Shown here: piece by piece, positions 54,513 to 63,482 of the stretch
How positions within the stretch are numbered: position 1 is the stretch's first letter
Layout of the letters: each line of letters begins with the position of its first letter
Source: Akkermansiaceae bacterium
GTDB taxonomy: Bacteria > Verrucomicrobiota > Verrucomicrobiia > Verrucomicrobiales > Akkermansiaceae
Assembly (NCBI GenBank): GCA_947462535.1
Contig: CANHPN010000003.1
Coordinates: forward strand, 1 to 64,000
Direction: 5' to 3'
Length of the DNA: 64,000 nt
The notes under the pieces: generated by a model
What the model was told of the DNA's origin: nothing
Databases searched by the model: none
The model's input: the letters and a program-made list of their open reading frames with translations, nothing else
Position numbers and translations under genes: made by a program

Positions 54513-55196
54513 GCCGTCCGCTTCAAGCGCGGTGCGCAAGGCTTGCAGGATCGTCACCCCCGTCGGCCCGTCGCCGTGGACGCAGAGGGAATCGACCTTG
54601 CCGTTCGAAACAATCGCCATCGCCTGCGCCACCGCGTCGTCCACGTTGGTAATCACCGCACCCGGCTCGGCCCGCGGCATCAGCGAGCCGTTTTCCAAAT
54701 AACGGCGGTCCGCGAAACCTTCCGCGCAGAGCGCCAGTCCCGCCGCCTGCCCGGCTGCGGCAAGTTGTCCCGCAGGCGGCGCGTAAAGCATCAGGTCCGA
54801 TGAAACGTCCGTGATTCCCTTCACCACGGCGGCGGCCAGTAAAGCATCGCGGTCCGCCTGATTGTAGAGCGCGCCGTGGGGCTTCACATGATTGAGCCGC
54901 GCCCCTGCCCGCCCCGCCAATTCGGCGAGTTTCCCGACCTGCCGCCGCACCAGACCGGTGACTTGCTCCAGCGGCAGCACCAAGGCCCGGCGGCCGAAAT
55001 GCACGCGGTCCTCGTAGCCCGGATGCGCGCCTAACACCACGCCCGCCGCCAGCGCCGATTCGATCGTCCGCCGCATCGTGAGTTCGTCACCGGCGTGGCC
55101 CCCGCAGGCGATGTTCGCGGAACTCACCAGGCCGAGCAGCACCTCGTCTTCCACTCCGCCCTCGCCGAGATCAGCATTCAGATCGATGAATCGCAT
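54483..55196 (-). CDS. pxpA: 5-oxoprolinase subunit A (LamB/YcsF family)
   Basis: A 237-residue protein with the family N-terminus MRFIDLNADLGEGG, then SSANIACGGHAGDELTMRRTI, GAHPGYEDRVHFGRR, HVKPHGALYNQ and the C-terminal VHGDGPTGVTILQALRTALEADG. PxpA acts with PxpB and PxpC to hydrolyse 5-oxoproline to glutamate with ATP. It follows the pxpBC fusion gene by 8 bases on the same strand. Start fixed at 55196 by the family N-terminus. Confidence 0.92.
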   Translation of the reverse strand: MRFIDLNADLGEGGVEDEVLLGLVSSANIACGGHAGDELTMRRTIESALAAGVVLGAHPGYEDRVHFGRRALVLPLEQVTGLVRRQVGKLAELAGRAGARLNHVKPHGALYNQADRDALLAAAVVKGITDVSSDLMLYAPPAGQLAAAGQAAGLALCAEGFADRRYLENGSLMPRAEPGAVITNVDDAVAQAMAIVSNGKVDSLCVHGDGPTGVTILQALRTALEADGLTIRSKLRD

Positions 55197-55204
55197 TGCC
55201 GTTA

Positions 55205-56788
55205 TTAACACAGGTTCAGTCCCGTCCGCAACCACGCAAAATCCTGTTCCTCCCGCAGCAGCGCTTCCCGCGCCTCCTCCCAGGTGACCTCGCGAAACCT
55301 CACCAAAGTCCCCGGCCACGCCCGCGCCAGCTTAGGCAGGTCCACGGAAATGACATGGCCGATCTGCGGATAGCCGCCGATCGTCTGCCGCTCCGCCAGC
55401 AAAACGATAGGCTGGCCGTCCGGCGGCACCTGTACCGAGCCGCACGCCACCGGCTGCGAGACCATCTCGCGGGGCTCCTCCAGTTCCAGCGGCGCACCTG
55501 CCAGACGCGCGCCCATCCGGTCCGACCGCGGCGTGAGTTGATAGACCTCCGAGCGGAACCGCCGCCGCGCCGCATCCGAAAACCAATGTTGCTGCACCCC
55601 TGGCAGAAACCGCAGTTCGATCTCCGAAATTCCATCCGCCCGCCCGACATGCCAGTCACCCGGCTGCGGAACTTTTCCCGCTTCGCCGAAATTCAAACGA
55701 TCCCCCGCCCTCAAGGCGCGACCGTGAAATCCACCGAAACCCGCCCGCAAATCCGTCGCCGCGCTTCCCAGCAGCTCCCGCACCCGCAGTCCGCCGGCCA
55801 CCGCGAGGCAGGCGCGGACTCCGCTCGTTAGATTTGAGAAATCCACCGTCTCACCCGCAACCACGCGCCGCGATTTCCCCGTCGCGCCGACTAAAGCCAC
55901 CGTCGATTCCGCATGGAATTTCAGCACCGGTCCGCTCATGCAGATTTCCAAGGCCGCCGCGCCCTCCTCGTTTCCAACCATCAGATTTGCCACCCGCAAG
56001 GCGTGCCGGTCCGCCGCCCCGCCCGGAGAAACGCCGGACGATTCATGGCCCGGCCGCCCCAGATCCTGCACTGTCGTCAACGCGCCCGGCTCGATCACCT
56101 CGATCCAGCGTGGACCTGTTATTTCCACGACCGGTGAGATTTCCGCCGCCTCCCCAAGCTCCTCCACCGGCACGAAGCGCACCCGGTCGCCGGACCGCAA
56201 CAAAGCCGGCCGCGCCGCCCGCGGGTCGAACAAACCCACCCGCGACCGCCCCAGCACATGCCAGCCGCCGGGCGACGCGAACGGATAGATCCCCGCCTGC
56301 CCGCCCGCCACCGCCACCGATCCCGCCGGCACCGCCAGCCGCGGAGTTTCCCGCCGCGGCACGTTCAGGCATTCCGGCAGGCCTAGCAGATAAGGGAACC
56401 CCGGCGAAAAACCCACCGCCGCCACCGTGTAAACCGCGCCGCTGTGCAGCCCGATCACCTCCGCCACCGACAAGCCCGTCCGCGCCGCCAGATCCTCCAA
56501 ATCCGGCCCGTGCCCGCCGCCGTAACAAACCGGAATTTCACGCTCCTCTCCCGCGATCAAGCGATCCGCAACCACCACCGAGCCGATCCATTCCAAAATT
56601 TCCAACCCGTCCACCTCGTCGAAACGCACCGCCACCGAGGCGAAAGAAGGCACCACGTCCAGCACCCCGGCCGGCCGGTCGTTTTCCAGAGCCGCCACCA
56701 AACCCAACACCCGCGCCAGCGCCGCCTCGCCGGATTCACCGGGAAACTCCACCAGCCATGCGGAATCGCCGAGAGCCTTGAGCGTCAT
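55205..56788 (-). CDS. pxpB-pxpC: 5-oxoprolinase subunits B and C, fused
   Basis: A 527-residue fusion. Residues 1-215 are PxpB/KipI-like: MTLKALGDSAWLVEFPG, AVYTVAAVGFSPGFPYLLGLPE, GGQAGIYPFASPGGWHVLG. Residues about 225-527 are PxpC/KipA-like: IEVIEPGALTTVQDLGRPGH, GVSPGGAADRHALRVANLMVGN, LAERQTIGGYPQIGHVISVDLPKLA. In E. coli these are separate genes; fused forms are known in other bacteria. With PxpA it makes the complete prokaryotic 5-oxoprolinase. Confidence 0.92.
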   Translation of the reverse strand: MTLKALGDSAWLVEFPGESGEAALARVLGLVAALENDRPAGVLDVVPSFASVAVRFDEVDGLEILEWIGSVVVADRLIAGEEREIPVCYGGGHGPDLEDLAARTGLSVAEVIGLHSGAVYTVAAVGFSPGFPYLLGLPECLNVPRRETPRLAVPAGSVAVAGGQAGIYPFASPGGWHVLGRSRVGLFDPRAARPALLRSGDRVRFVPVEELGEAAEISPVVEITGPRWIEVIEPGALTTVQDLGRPGHESSGVSPGGAADRHALRVANLMVGNEEGAAALEICMSGPVLKFHAESTVALVGATGKSRRVVAGETVDFSNLTSGVRACLAVAGGLRVRELLGSAATDLRAGFGGFHGRALRAGDRLNFGEAGKVPQPGDWHVGRADGISEIELRFLPGVQQHWFSDAARRRFRSEVYQLTPRSDRMGARLAGAPLELEEPREMVSQPVACGSVQVPPDGQPIVLLAERQTIGGYPQIGHVISVDLPKLARAWPGTLVRFREVTWEEAREALLREEQDFAWLRTGLNLC

Positions 56789-56851
56789 GGCTGCATCTTT
56801 GCACGTTCCCGCATCCTTGCCAATCTCGGTGAATCGACGAACTTAAGGGGA

Positions 56852-56868
56852 AGGGATGTCTCGTCCCT
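56852..56868. repeat. REP hairpin (type A) before the L,D-transpeptidase gene
   Basis: AGGGATG-TCT-CGTCCCT, a 7-bp stem with one G-T pair and a TCT loop (AGA on the other strand), the same design as the hairpins at 6292, 14037 and the ispG element ends. It lies 11 bases before the start codon at 56880, where it could affect ribosome access. Confidence 0.6.
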
Positions 56869-56879
56869 GATCAATTTCC

Positions 56880-57611
56880 ATGAAACCCATCGTCATCACC
56901 TGCCTGCTCGGGATTATCTCGCTCGCCTCCTGCCAGGACCGGAGGAAATCCGCGCTCGGCGAGGCACGAGCCGTTGCGGCCGCCGCCAACGTGCGCCCCG
57001 CCCTGGAGCGCGATCTAGCCGCCGCAGGCCTGCGCTTCGGCGACCCCGTTTTCATCCGCGCTTTCAAGGAAGAGAAGCAGCTGGAACTGTTCGTCCGCAA
57101 CCGCGCGAGCGGGAAATTCGACCTGTTCCGCACCTATCCGATCGCCGCCGCGTCCGGCATCCCCGGCCCGAAACTCATGGAAGGCGACGGCCAGGTGCCG
57201 GAGGGTTTCTATCACGTCCCGCCCGCCGCGATGAATCCTGCCAGCCGCTACCACCTCTCGTTCAACATCGGCTATCCCAACGAATTCGACCGCGCCCACC
57301 AACGCACCGGCAGCGCGATCATGGTTCACGGCAATGACGTTTCGATCGGCTGCCTCGCCATGACCGACGCGAAAATCGAGGAGATCTACACGCTCTGCGC
57401 CGCCGCCCACCAAGGCGGCCAGCCCTATTTCCGCGTCCATCTTTTCCCCTTCCGCATGACGGCGGAACGTATGGATAAAGCCGCCGGAAAACCTAACCAA
57501 GCCTTCTGGAAGAACCTCGCGGAAGGCTACGACCTCTTCGAGAAGCACCACCTCCCGCCGGAGGTCACCGTGCGCGACGGCTGTTATCAGTTTTCATCGA
57601 AGCCGGGCTGA
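56880..57611 (+). CDS. YafK-type L,D-transpeptidase (YkuD domain) lipoprotein
   Basis: A 243-residue envelope enzyme. A lipoprotein signal ends at LASC (Cys18). The YkuD active site is IMVHGNDVSIGCLAM, with His150 and catalytic Cys158; upstream strands LFVRNRASGKFDLFRTYPI and PEGFYHV fit the YafK/DpaA subgroup, which cleaves or forms peptidoglycan cross-links to lipoprotein. The ATG at 56880 is preceded by a REP-type hairpin. The 3' gap to the next gene (57612-57799) holds only a weak hairpin. Confidence 0.85.
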   Translation: MKPIVITCLLGIISLASCQDRRKSALGEARAVAAAANVRPALERDLAAAGLRFGDPVFIRAFKEEKQLELFVRNRASGKFDLFRTYPIAAASGIPGPKLMEGDGQVPEGFYHVPPAAMNPASRYHLSFNIGYPNEFDRAHQRTGSAIMVHGNDVSIGCLAMTDAKIEEIYTLCAAAHQGGQPYFRVHLFPFRMTAERMDKAAGKPNQAFWKNLAEGYDLFEKHHLPPEVTVRDGCYQFSSKPG

Positions 57612-57761
57612 AGCGGTCCACCGGCTCACCCGCCAATGCTTGTTAGTCGGAATTGGCCCTACAAGACGACACTGCGCATTTGGCGCGGCGCACGTGGGAA
57701 TTTGGAATTGCTCCCCTGATAGCCCGTGTTGGCCTGACCCTATTTAGGAGATAAACGAGTC

Positions 57762-57777
57762 CCGGAATGTGTTCCGG
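57762..57777. terminator. Possible bidirectional terminator hairpin
   Basis: CCGGAA-TGTG-TTCCGG, a 6-bp stem in the gap between two convergent genes (57611 and 57800). There is no good T run on either side, so assignment is weak. The rest of the 188-base gap shows nothing recognisable. Confidence 0.3.
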
Positions 57778-57799
57778 CTGAGACAGCGGGGTCACTGTT

Positions 57800-58420
57800 T
57801 TAGGCGGCGGGCTCTTCGGAGTCGGTCGGCGCGGGGTCGGCAGGGGAACTGTGAGTCTCGTCCGGTGGTGTCTGCGGGGTGGGTTCCTGTTCCGGAACCG
57901 CGGTGCGGCCGTTGTTTTCCAGCAGGATGAAAACCTCGTTTTGCACGGCTTCGACTTGGCTGAGCGGGATGTCGGGGTCTTTGACAATGAAGACCTCGCC
58001 GGTCTTGCGGTGTTCGTAAACGCGCAGGATGCCGGAGGGGGTGCGCTGGCTGTCGGTCTCGCGCAGGAGTTTCTGGCGCTCCAACATCACGGCGAGGATG
58101 AAGCGGGCGTTTTCGGTATGGTCCTCGTCCTCTTCCACCAGGCGCTGGAGGATTTCCTCGGCGCTGAGTCTCTCGGCGGCGATGGCGGCGTCGTTGTTCT
58201 GGGTGGCGGTGTAGGTGGTGCGCCAGAAGGAGAACGGCTTGCCACCTGTTTCCTGATAGATCGCCCAGCCGTCCACGCAATAGTCGCGGCGGAGGTAGCC
58301 GCTGGATTCGGGGTCGGGAAAAAGGGCGGTGACGATGGTCTCGCCATCGAGGAAGGGGCGCTGGGCGGCGGCGCATTCGCGGCCGCGGGAGCGGACATGC
58401 CAGGGTTCTGCAATAGCCAT
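57800..58420 (-). CDS. Conserved-looking hypothetical protein
   Basis: A 206-residue soluble acidic protein without signal or membrane segments. It begins MAIAEPWHVRSRGRECAA, contains RRDYCVDGWAIYQETGGKPFSFWRT and FILAVMLERQKLLRE, and ends with a low-complexity Pro/Asp/Glu tail (PADPAPTDSEEPAA). The compact, codon-biased frame indicates a real gene. I do not recognise a family. The closest upstream neighbour on the opposite side is the LptF/G-like permease, and the two are co-oriented (gap 13 bases), suggesting a shared transcript. Confidence 0.55.
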   Translation of the reverse strand: MAIAEPWHVRSRGRECAAAQRPFLDGETIVTALFPDPESSGYLRRDYCVDGWAIYQETGGKPFSFWRTTYTATQNNDAAIAAERLSAEEILQRLVEEDEDHTENARFILAVMLERQKLLRETDSQRTPSGILRVYEHRKTGEVFIVKDPDIPLSQVEAVQNEVFILLENNGRTAVPEQEPTPQTPPDETHSSPADPAPTDSEEPAA

Positions 58421-58433
58421 GGAAGCGGGGTGG

Positions 58434-59801
58434 TTAGTCGTTGCCGGGGATGAGCCGACGGAGAATCAGGTAGATCGGCTGGCCGGAGATCCGGCGGTGG
58501 AAGAGATAGAGTCCGAGCAGGGAGAAGACGAGGTTGGGGAGCCAGGCGGCGTGCGCCGGGCGGAGCGTGCCGGATTCGCCGAGGGCGAGCGAGATGTTGG
58601 AGAAAAGCATCATCAGCGCGGAGAGGACCACGGCGAGGAAGATCCCGCCACCCGGACCGCGGCGGGAAAAGTGGATGCCCAGCGGCGTGGCCAGCAGCAC
58701 CGTGACGAGGCAGGCGAAGGGCAGCGCCCAGCGGTAGTGCCAGTGGGTCAAATAGGGTGCCGGATCGGCGAACTGGCCGTTTTGTGGCTGGGCCTTGAGC
58801 CAGCTGCTGAGGTCCGGGATGCCGAGGTTTTCGGCGCTGAGGCCGGGCTTGATGAGCTGCCACGGGGTTTCGCTCCACGTGTCGATGGTCAATGGCGCGG
58901 CGTGGGTTTCAAAAACCGGCGCTTGCTCGGGCGGGTAGTTTCCGGTGACGGCCTCCTCGAAAGTCCAGCGGCGGTTAGGGCGGTCCCAGAAGGCGCGCTT
59001 GGCGTAGAGGCGGCTTTCCAGGGTCTTGTCCTCGCGGGTGGTGGTGATCTCGACGTCCTGCAGCGCCTTGCCCTTCTGGTAGTCATGGGGAAACGCGCCG
59101 ATCATCCACAAGCGGCGGCTGGTGGAGTTCCGATAGAGCACGCGGGTGGCCTCGGTGGCTTGTCTGCCGCTGGCTTCGGCCAGGATGTTATCGACGCTGG
59201 CCTCGGCGGCCGGGGCCCAGTGGTAGTTGAGCCCGAGGCCTAGCAGGCTGAATAGCAGGCCGGCGATGATCAACGGCAAGGTGATCCGGATCACGCTGCG
59301 GCCGGCCTGGATCATGGCGATGATTTCGCGGCCGCCGGAGAGTTTTCCCAGTGCATAGAGCAGCGCGAGCAGCAGGCTGTATGGCAATAACAGCAGGACG
59401 ATCGCCGGCGAACGGGCGGCGTAGAAATTGACGATGGTTGCGATGATGTTCTGGGTTTCGCGGAAATCGCCGATCTTGTCGGCCATGTCCATGAGTAGCC
59501 AGATCATCAGCAGCGCGCCGAGGCAGACGGCGAAAATCCCGGCGAACTGGCGGGTGATGTAGCGGTCCAGGGTGCTGCCGAGGGCGTAGAAGAAGGAGGC
59601 GAGCGCGGGTAGGAAGCACAGGGCGGTGAGGATGAGTGGCCGCACCTGATGGGCTTGGAAATCGGAGTCCGGGAAGCCGACGAGCTGCTCGCGGACGGCG
59701 GCGGTTTCCGCAGGGACGAGCACGGCGCAGACTGCGGTACCCAAGGCGGCGAGCGCGAGAGGGAGCAGGAAGCGCAAGAGATGGTTGCGGAAAAAATTCA
59801 T
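58434..59801 (-). CDS. LptF/LptG family permease (YjgP/YjgQ)
   Basis: A 455-residue protein with N-terminal membrane helices (FLLPLALAALGTAVCAVL; the ITRQFAGIFAVCLGALLMIWLL region; LLLLPYSLLLALLYALG). A periplasmic domain follows (about 230-340, RLYAKRAFWDRPNRRWTFEE), then three C-terminal helices (ALPFACLVTVLLATPLGIHF; IFLAVVLSALMMLF; WLPNLVFSLLGLYLF). This six-helix plus beta-jellyroll layout is LptF/LptG, the inner-membrane part of the lipopolysaccharide export machine. Start at 59801 (MNFFRNHLLRF). Its partner permease is not in the window. Confidence 0.85.
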   Translation of the reverse strand: MNFFRNHLLRFLLPLALAALGTAVCAVLVPAETAAVREQLVGFPDSDFQAHQVRPLILTALCFLPALASFFYALGSTLDRYITRQFAGIFAVCLGALLMIWLLMDMADKIGDFRETQNIIATIVNFYAARSPAIVLLLLPYSLLLALLYALGKLSGGREIIAMIQAGRSVIRITLPLIIAGLLFSLLGLGLNYHWAPAAEASVDNILAEASGRQATEATRVLYRNSTSRRLWMIGAFPHDYQKGKALQDVEITTTREDKTLESRLYAKRAFWDRPNRRWTFEEAVTGNYPPEQAPVFETHAAPLTIDTWSETPWQLIKPGLSAENLGIPDLSSWLKAQPQNGQFADPAPYLTHWHYRWALPFACLVTVLLATPLGIHFSRRGPGGGIFLAVVLSALMMLFSNISLALGESGTLRPAHAAWLPNLVFSLLGLYLFHRRISGQPIYLILRRLIPGND

Positions 59802-59931
59802 GGACCGGCCGCGGGCCGGAGACAGTGGAGGTGGCAGGGGAGAGCTGTCGAGCGCGTTATGGCGGTGCGCCGCGAAGTTGCGGCTTGGCAGGAGGGCCAA
59901 TGCCGGATGCGATGGCCGGGAGATGATTTCC

Positions 59932-61929
59932 ATGACAGAAGGCCAACCGATCCCCGGATTCAGCGATGCGGTGCGGGAGGCTTTTTCGCGGAAAGGCCTG
60001 CTGGCGAAATCGCGCGATTTCGAATACCGGCCGCAGCAGCAGGAGCTGGCAGTGGCGGTGGCGGAAGCGTTGACCGGCGCGAGTCCGCTGGTGGCCGAGG
60101 CGGGGACCGGGGTGGGGAAATCGCTGGCGTATCTGCTGCCGGCCGCGCGGTTCGCGCTGGAAACGGGGCGCAAGGGAGTCATCTCGACGCACACGATCAA
60201 CTTGCAGGAGCAGTTGGTGAGGAAGGATATCCCGATCGTGAGGAAAGTCCTCGGCGAGGAGCTGCCGGCGGTGCTGTTGAAGGGGCGGCAGAATTATTTG
60301 TGCCCGCTGCGGCTGCGGCGGGCGTTCGAGCAATCGGCGGATCTTTTCACGAACACGGAGAACGACGAGCTGGAGGCGATTGCCAAGTGGGCGGAAAAAA
60401 CCCGCGATGGGACGCTGAGCGATTTGGATTTCCAGCCGCAGATGAAGGTCTGGCTGCAAGTGTGCAGCGAGGCGCACCTCTGCACGGCGCGCCACTGCGG
60501 GCCGCGGGGGAACTGCTTTTTCCAGGAAGCCCGCAAGGCGGCGGCGGACGCAAAATTGATCGTGGTGAACCACACCTTGTTCTTCGCGCTACTGAATACG
60601 GACGACGAGCCGGAAGACGAGGAGGACGGGAAAAAGACCGGCGGGTTCCTGTTTCCTAACGATTTTGCGGTCCTTGACGAGGCGCACACCATCGAGCAGG
60701 TGGCGGCGATCCAGCTCGGGCTGCGGGTGTCGCAGTCCGGGCTGCGCTTCGACCTGCAGCGGCTCTATCACCCGAAGACGCGCAAGGGCTTGCTGAAGGC
60801 GTTCCGCAGGGCGTCGGCGCTGACGGCGGTGGAGTCCGCGCTGATCGCGGCGGACCGGTTTTTCCATCAGGTCGGGGATGTGGCGAAGTTCGGGAACTTC
60901 TCAAAGGAGTGCCGCATCCGCGAAACGGAGGTGGTGCCTAACACGCTGGCGGAGCCGTTGCGGAACCTGTGGCTGGAAATCGACAACCTCGCGGCGGACG
61001 AGGAGTCGGAGACGACCCGCTCCGAGCTGCAGGACGCGTCGCGGCGGCTGCGCGAGGCGCACGGCTCGATCGGGGTTTTCCTGGATCAGGCGACGGACGA
61101 CAGCGTGTATTGGGTGGAGAAAAGCGGGCGCGACGAGCAGCAGTTCAGCCTGCACGCCGCGCCGGTGAACGTGGCGGACAAGCTGCGGCCGCTGTTGTTT
61201 TCCGGTAAAAAAAGCCTGGTGCTGACGAGCGCGACGCTCGGGGTGGGCGACCCGAAGCTCGGCTACTTCCGCGGCCGCGTGGGCGCGGAGAACGCCCGGG
61301 CGCTGTGCATCGGCAGTCCGTTCGACTATCAGCGGCAGATGAAGATCCGGATCTACAAGTCCGTGCCCGATCCGGGGACGCCGCGCTACGACGAACTGCT
61401 GGCGGAGGGCATCCGTCAGTCCGTGTTAGAGAGCGACGGCCGGGCCTTCGTGCTGTTTACCAGCTACCGGACGATGCGCGACGCGGCGCAGCGGCTGGAG
61501 CACTTTTTCCGGACGCAGGGCTGGCGGGTTTTCATGCAGGGCGACGGCATGCCGCGGCACAAGATGATCGAGGAGTTCCGCAACGACGTGCACAGCGTGT
61601 TGTTCGGAACGGATAGTTTCTGGACCGGCGTGGACGTGCCGGGCGAGGCCTTGTCTAACGTGGTCGTGACGCGCCTGCCGTTCGCGGTGCCGGACCATCC
61701 GCTCACGGCCTCGCGGCTGGAAGCGATCGAGGCGGCAGGGGGGAATCCGTTCATGGAATACTCGGTGCCGGAGGCGATTTTGAAAATGCGCCAAGGCGTC
61801 GGCCGCCTGATCCGGACCGAGCGCGACAAGGGCCTGGTCTGCATTCTGGACAACCGCATTCTAACAAAACGCTACGGCAAGGCCTTTCTGAAAGCCTTGC
61901 CGGACGCGCCGGTGGAAGTTATCGGTTAG
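59932..61929 (+). CDS. dinG: DinG/XPD-type ATP-dependent DNA helicase
   Basis: A 665-residue superfamily 2 helicase. Motifs are the Q-region YRPQQQELAVAVAEAL, Walker A EAGTGVGKS, DEAH box LDEAHTIEQ, the domain II VLFTSYRTMRDAAQRL, DSFWTGVDVPGEAL and the terminal arginine motif QGVGRLIRTERDKG. Four Cys (NYLCPL; VCSEAHLC and the following RHCGPRGNCF) resemble the iron-sulfur site of XPD and DinG. It helps resolve R-loops and replication-transcription conflicts. Start ATG at 59932; convergent overlap of 4 bases with aroD. Confidence 0.9.
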   Translation: MTEGQPIPGFSDAVREAFSRKGLLAKSRDFEYRPQQQELAVAVAEALTGASPLVAEAGTGVGKSLAYLLPAARFALETGRKGVISTHTINLQEQLVRKDIPIVRKVLGEELPAVLLKGRQNYLCPLRLRRAFEQSADLFTNTENDELEAIAKWAEKTRDGTLSDLDFQPQMKVWLQVCSEAHLCTARHCGPRGNCFFQEARKAAADAKLIVVNHTLFFALLNTDDEPEDEEDGKKTGGFLFPNDFAVLDEAHTIEQVAAIQLGLRVSQSGLRFDLQRLYHPKTRKGLLKAFRRASALTAVESALIAADRFFHQVGDVAKFGNFSKECRIRETEVVPNTLAEPLRNLWLEIDNLAADEESETTRSELQDASRRLREAHGSIGVFLDQATDDSVYWVEKSGRDEQQFSLHAAPVNVADKLRPLLFSGKKSLVLTSATLGVGDPKLGYFRGRVGAENARALCIGSPFDYQRQMKIRIYKSVPDPGTPRYDELLAEGIRQSVLESDGRAFVLFTSYRTMRDAAQRLEHFFRTQGWRVFMQGDGMPRHKMIEEFRNDVHSVLFGTDSFWTGVDVPGEALSNVVVTRLPFAVPDHPLTASRLEAIEAAGGNPFMEYSVPEAILKMRQGVGRLIRTERDKGLVCILDNRILTKRYGKAFLKALPDAPVEVIG

Positions 61930-62642
61930 AGGCGGAACGGGACCAGCCGCGAGATGGCGGTTTTGAGCAGGCCGCTGTCCCACTGGCCGGGGGCGGTCGC
62001 GGTGGTGCCGAGGTAGCCGTAATTGAGGACGCTGCCGGATTGCGCGCACAGCAGCCGCGAGACCGGTGCCAGCGGCCCCATGCCCATGGTGGCGACCGGG
62101 AGCCCGTGATCCGCCAGTTGAAAATCCGCTAGCCGGGCGAGATCCGCCGGTGAGGCGAGCCTGGCGGCGGCCTTGAACACCGCGGCTCCGGCAGCCATCG
62201 CTTGTCTAGCGGATTCTGTCAGAATTGCGGGTTCGGGGAGCTTGTTGAAATCATGATAGGAAGCGATCCACGGGATTTCCCGCTCTGCGAGTTCCTTCAA
62301 AAGAGCGCCCATCTCGGGGATGCTCGCCACCTCGATGTCGATCCACGCGGCCTGATCGAGCGCGCTCCGCAGCAAGCTCATCCGCGCCTCCGGGCCGATG
62401 GCAAGCGCGCCGCCTTCCTCGATCCGGCGCGCGGTGAACAGCAGCGGGATTTCCGACAAATGGCTCCATCGCGAGGGGGAGATTTCTCCGTCCTCGGCGC
62501 TTAAAAGATCCAGCCGGATTTCCGCGATGTCACAGCATTCCCGGACCGATGAGGCGGAGGCCTCGCGCAGGTCGCGCGAACTGCCAAAGCTCCCGACGAC
62601 CCTCGGCTGCGGGGGGTCCAGCAGAAAATTCACGTGCGCCAT
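61926..62642 (-). CDS. aroD: Type I 3-dehydroquinate dehydratase
   Basis: A 238-residue shikimate-pathway enzyme converting 3-dehydroquinate to 3-dehydroshikimate by a Schiff-base mechanism. Catalytic His130 (ASYHDFN) and Lys157 (VFKAAARLA) are present; substrate-binding EIRLDLL (41-47) and the C-terminal SVLNYGYLGTTATAPGQWD fit the type I family. Start taken at 62642 (MAHVNFLLDPP). No other aro genes are close. Confidence 0.87.
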   Translation of the reverse strand: MAHVNFLLDPPQPRVVGSFGSSRDLREASASSVRECCDIAEIRLDLLSAEDGEISPSRWSHLSEIPLLFTARRIEEGGALAIGPEARMSLLRSALDQAAWIDIEVASIPEMGALLKELAEREIPWIASYHDFNKLPEPAILTESARQAMAAGAAVFKAAARLASPADLARLADFQLADHGLPVATMGMGPLAPVSRLLCAQSGSVLNYGYLGTTATAPGQWDSGLLKTAISRLVPFRL

Positions 62643-62799
62643 GGCCGAGTGATGCTTACCAAAACGCGGCTCGTCAACCGCTTGTGACCGAGACAAGGAG
62701 TAAATGTCATTACAGCGGACAAAATTTTATCCGGAATCCGTCATTTTCTCTCGTCAACCCGAAACCCAACTCCCTAGGTTCCTCCTAAACCCACACCGC

Positions 62800-63426
62800 A
62801 TGAACGCTCTGCTCCGTAATTCCTTCGCAATCACCGCCTTCGCATTCATCGCTGCACTCTCGATTGGAAGCGCATCCGGCCAGGCTGCCAAGGTTGTTGG
62901 CGACAAACCGGCCTTTGACGATATTCCCTCCCCGGAGTTCGGAGGAGTCAAAAACAAGGGCTTCAAACCCAAGGACTGGCTCGAAATCGAAGCCAAGCTC
63001 AACATCTCCCTCAGCCCGGAGCCGCCGACCAAGACCTGCGACAAGATCACCGTGAAGTGGTACATCGCGGTGAAAAACCCCGAGAAGTCCGGCACTTTCC
63101 TGCTTCTCACCAAGGACATCGACTACGTCAACGTGCCGTTGTCGGAAGACATCTACTGCTCGGTCTATCTTTCCCCGTCGTCGATCAAGCGGCTCACCGG
63201 CTTCGACCGGGCCGGCAAGGGTGCGGTCGAATACGTCGGCTACGAGGTGCTCATCAACGGTGAGAAAGTCGCCCAGGAAACCAGCAAGGGCAAAGTCGGC
63301 TGGTGGAATGCGGCTTCCGACAAGATTTCCCGCAGCGACAAAGTGCCGCTTCTCAACAAGACCGAGACGCCTTTCAGTCCGATGTGGTGGGACCGCTATG
63401 CGGAAGTCAGCGTGGAACGCCGCTGA
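62800..63426 (+). CDS. Amuc_1102-like pilus-associated exported protein
   Basis: A 208-residue protein with a signal peptide (SFAITAFAFIAALSIGSASGQ). It resembles the Amuc_1102 pilus-like family known from Akkermansia: FGGVKNKGFKPKDWLEIEAK, then TVKWYIAVKNP, KDIDYVNVPLSEDIYCSVYLSP and GYEVLINGEKVAQE, ending MWWDRYAEVSVERR. It probably lies in the periplasm and belongs to the type IV pilus-like system, supported by pilM 56 bases downstream. Start ATG at 62800; the upstream frame is non-conserved. Confidence 0.75.
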   Translation: MNALLRNSFAITAFAFIAALSIGSASGQAAKVVGDKPAFDDIPSPEFGGVKNKGFKPKDWLEIEAKLNISLSPEPPTKTCDKITVKWYIAVKNPEKSGTFLLLTKDIDYVNVPLSEDIYCSVYLSPSSIKRLTGFDRAGKGAVEYVGYEVLINGEKVAQETSKGKVGWWNAASDKISRSDKVPLLNKTETPFSPMWWDRYAEVSVERR

Positions 63427-63482
63427 GCGGATTTCTTGCCGTTTCACTTTCTCCAAGCCTTCTCTCCTATCTTTACCGAATC

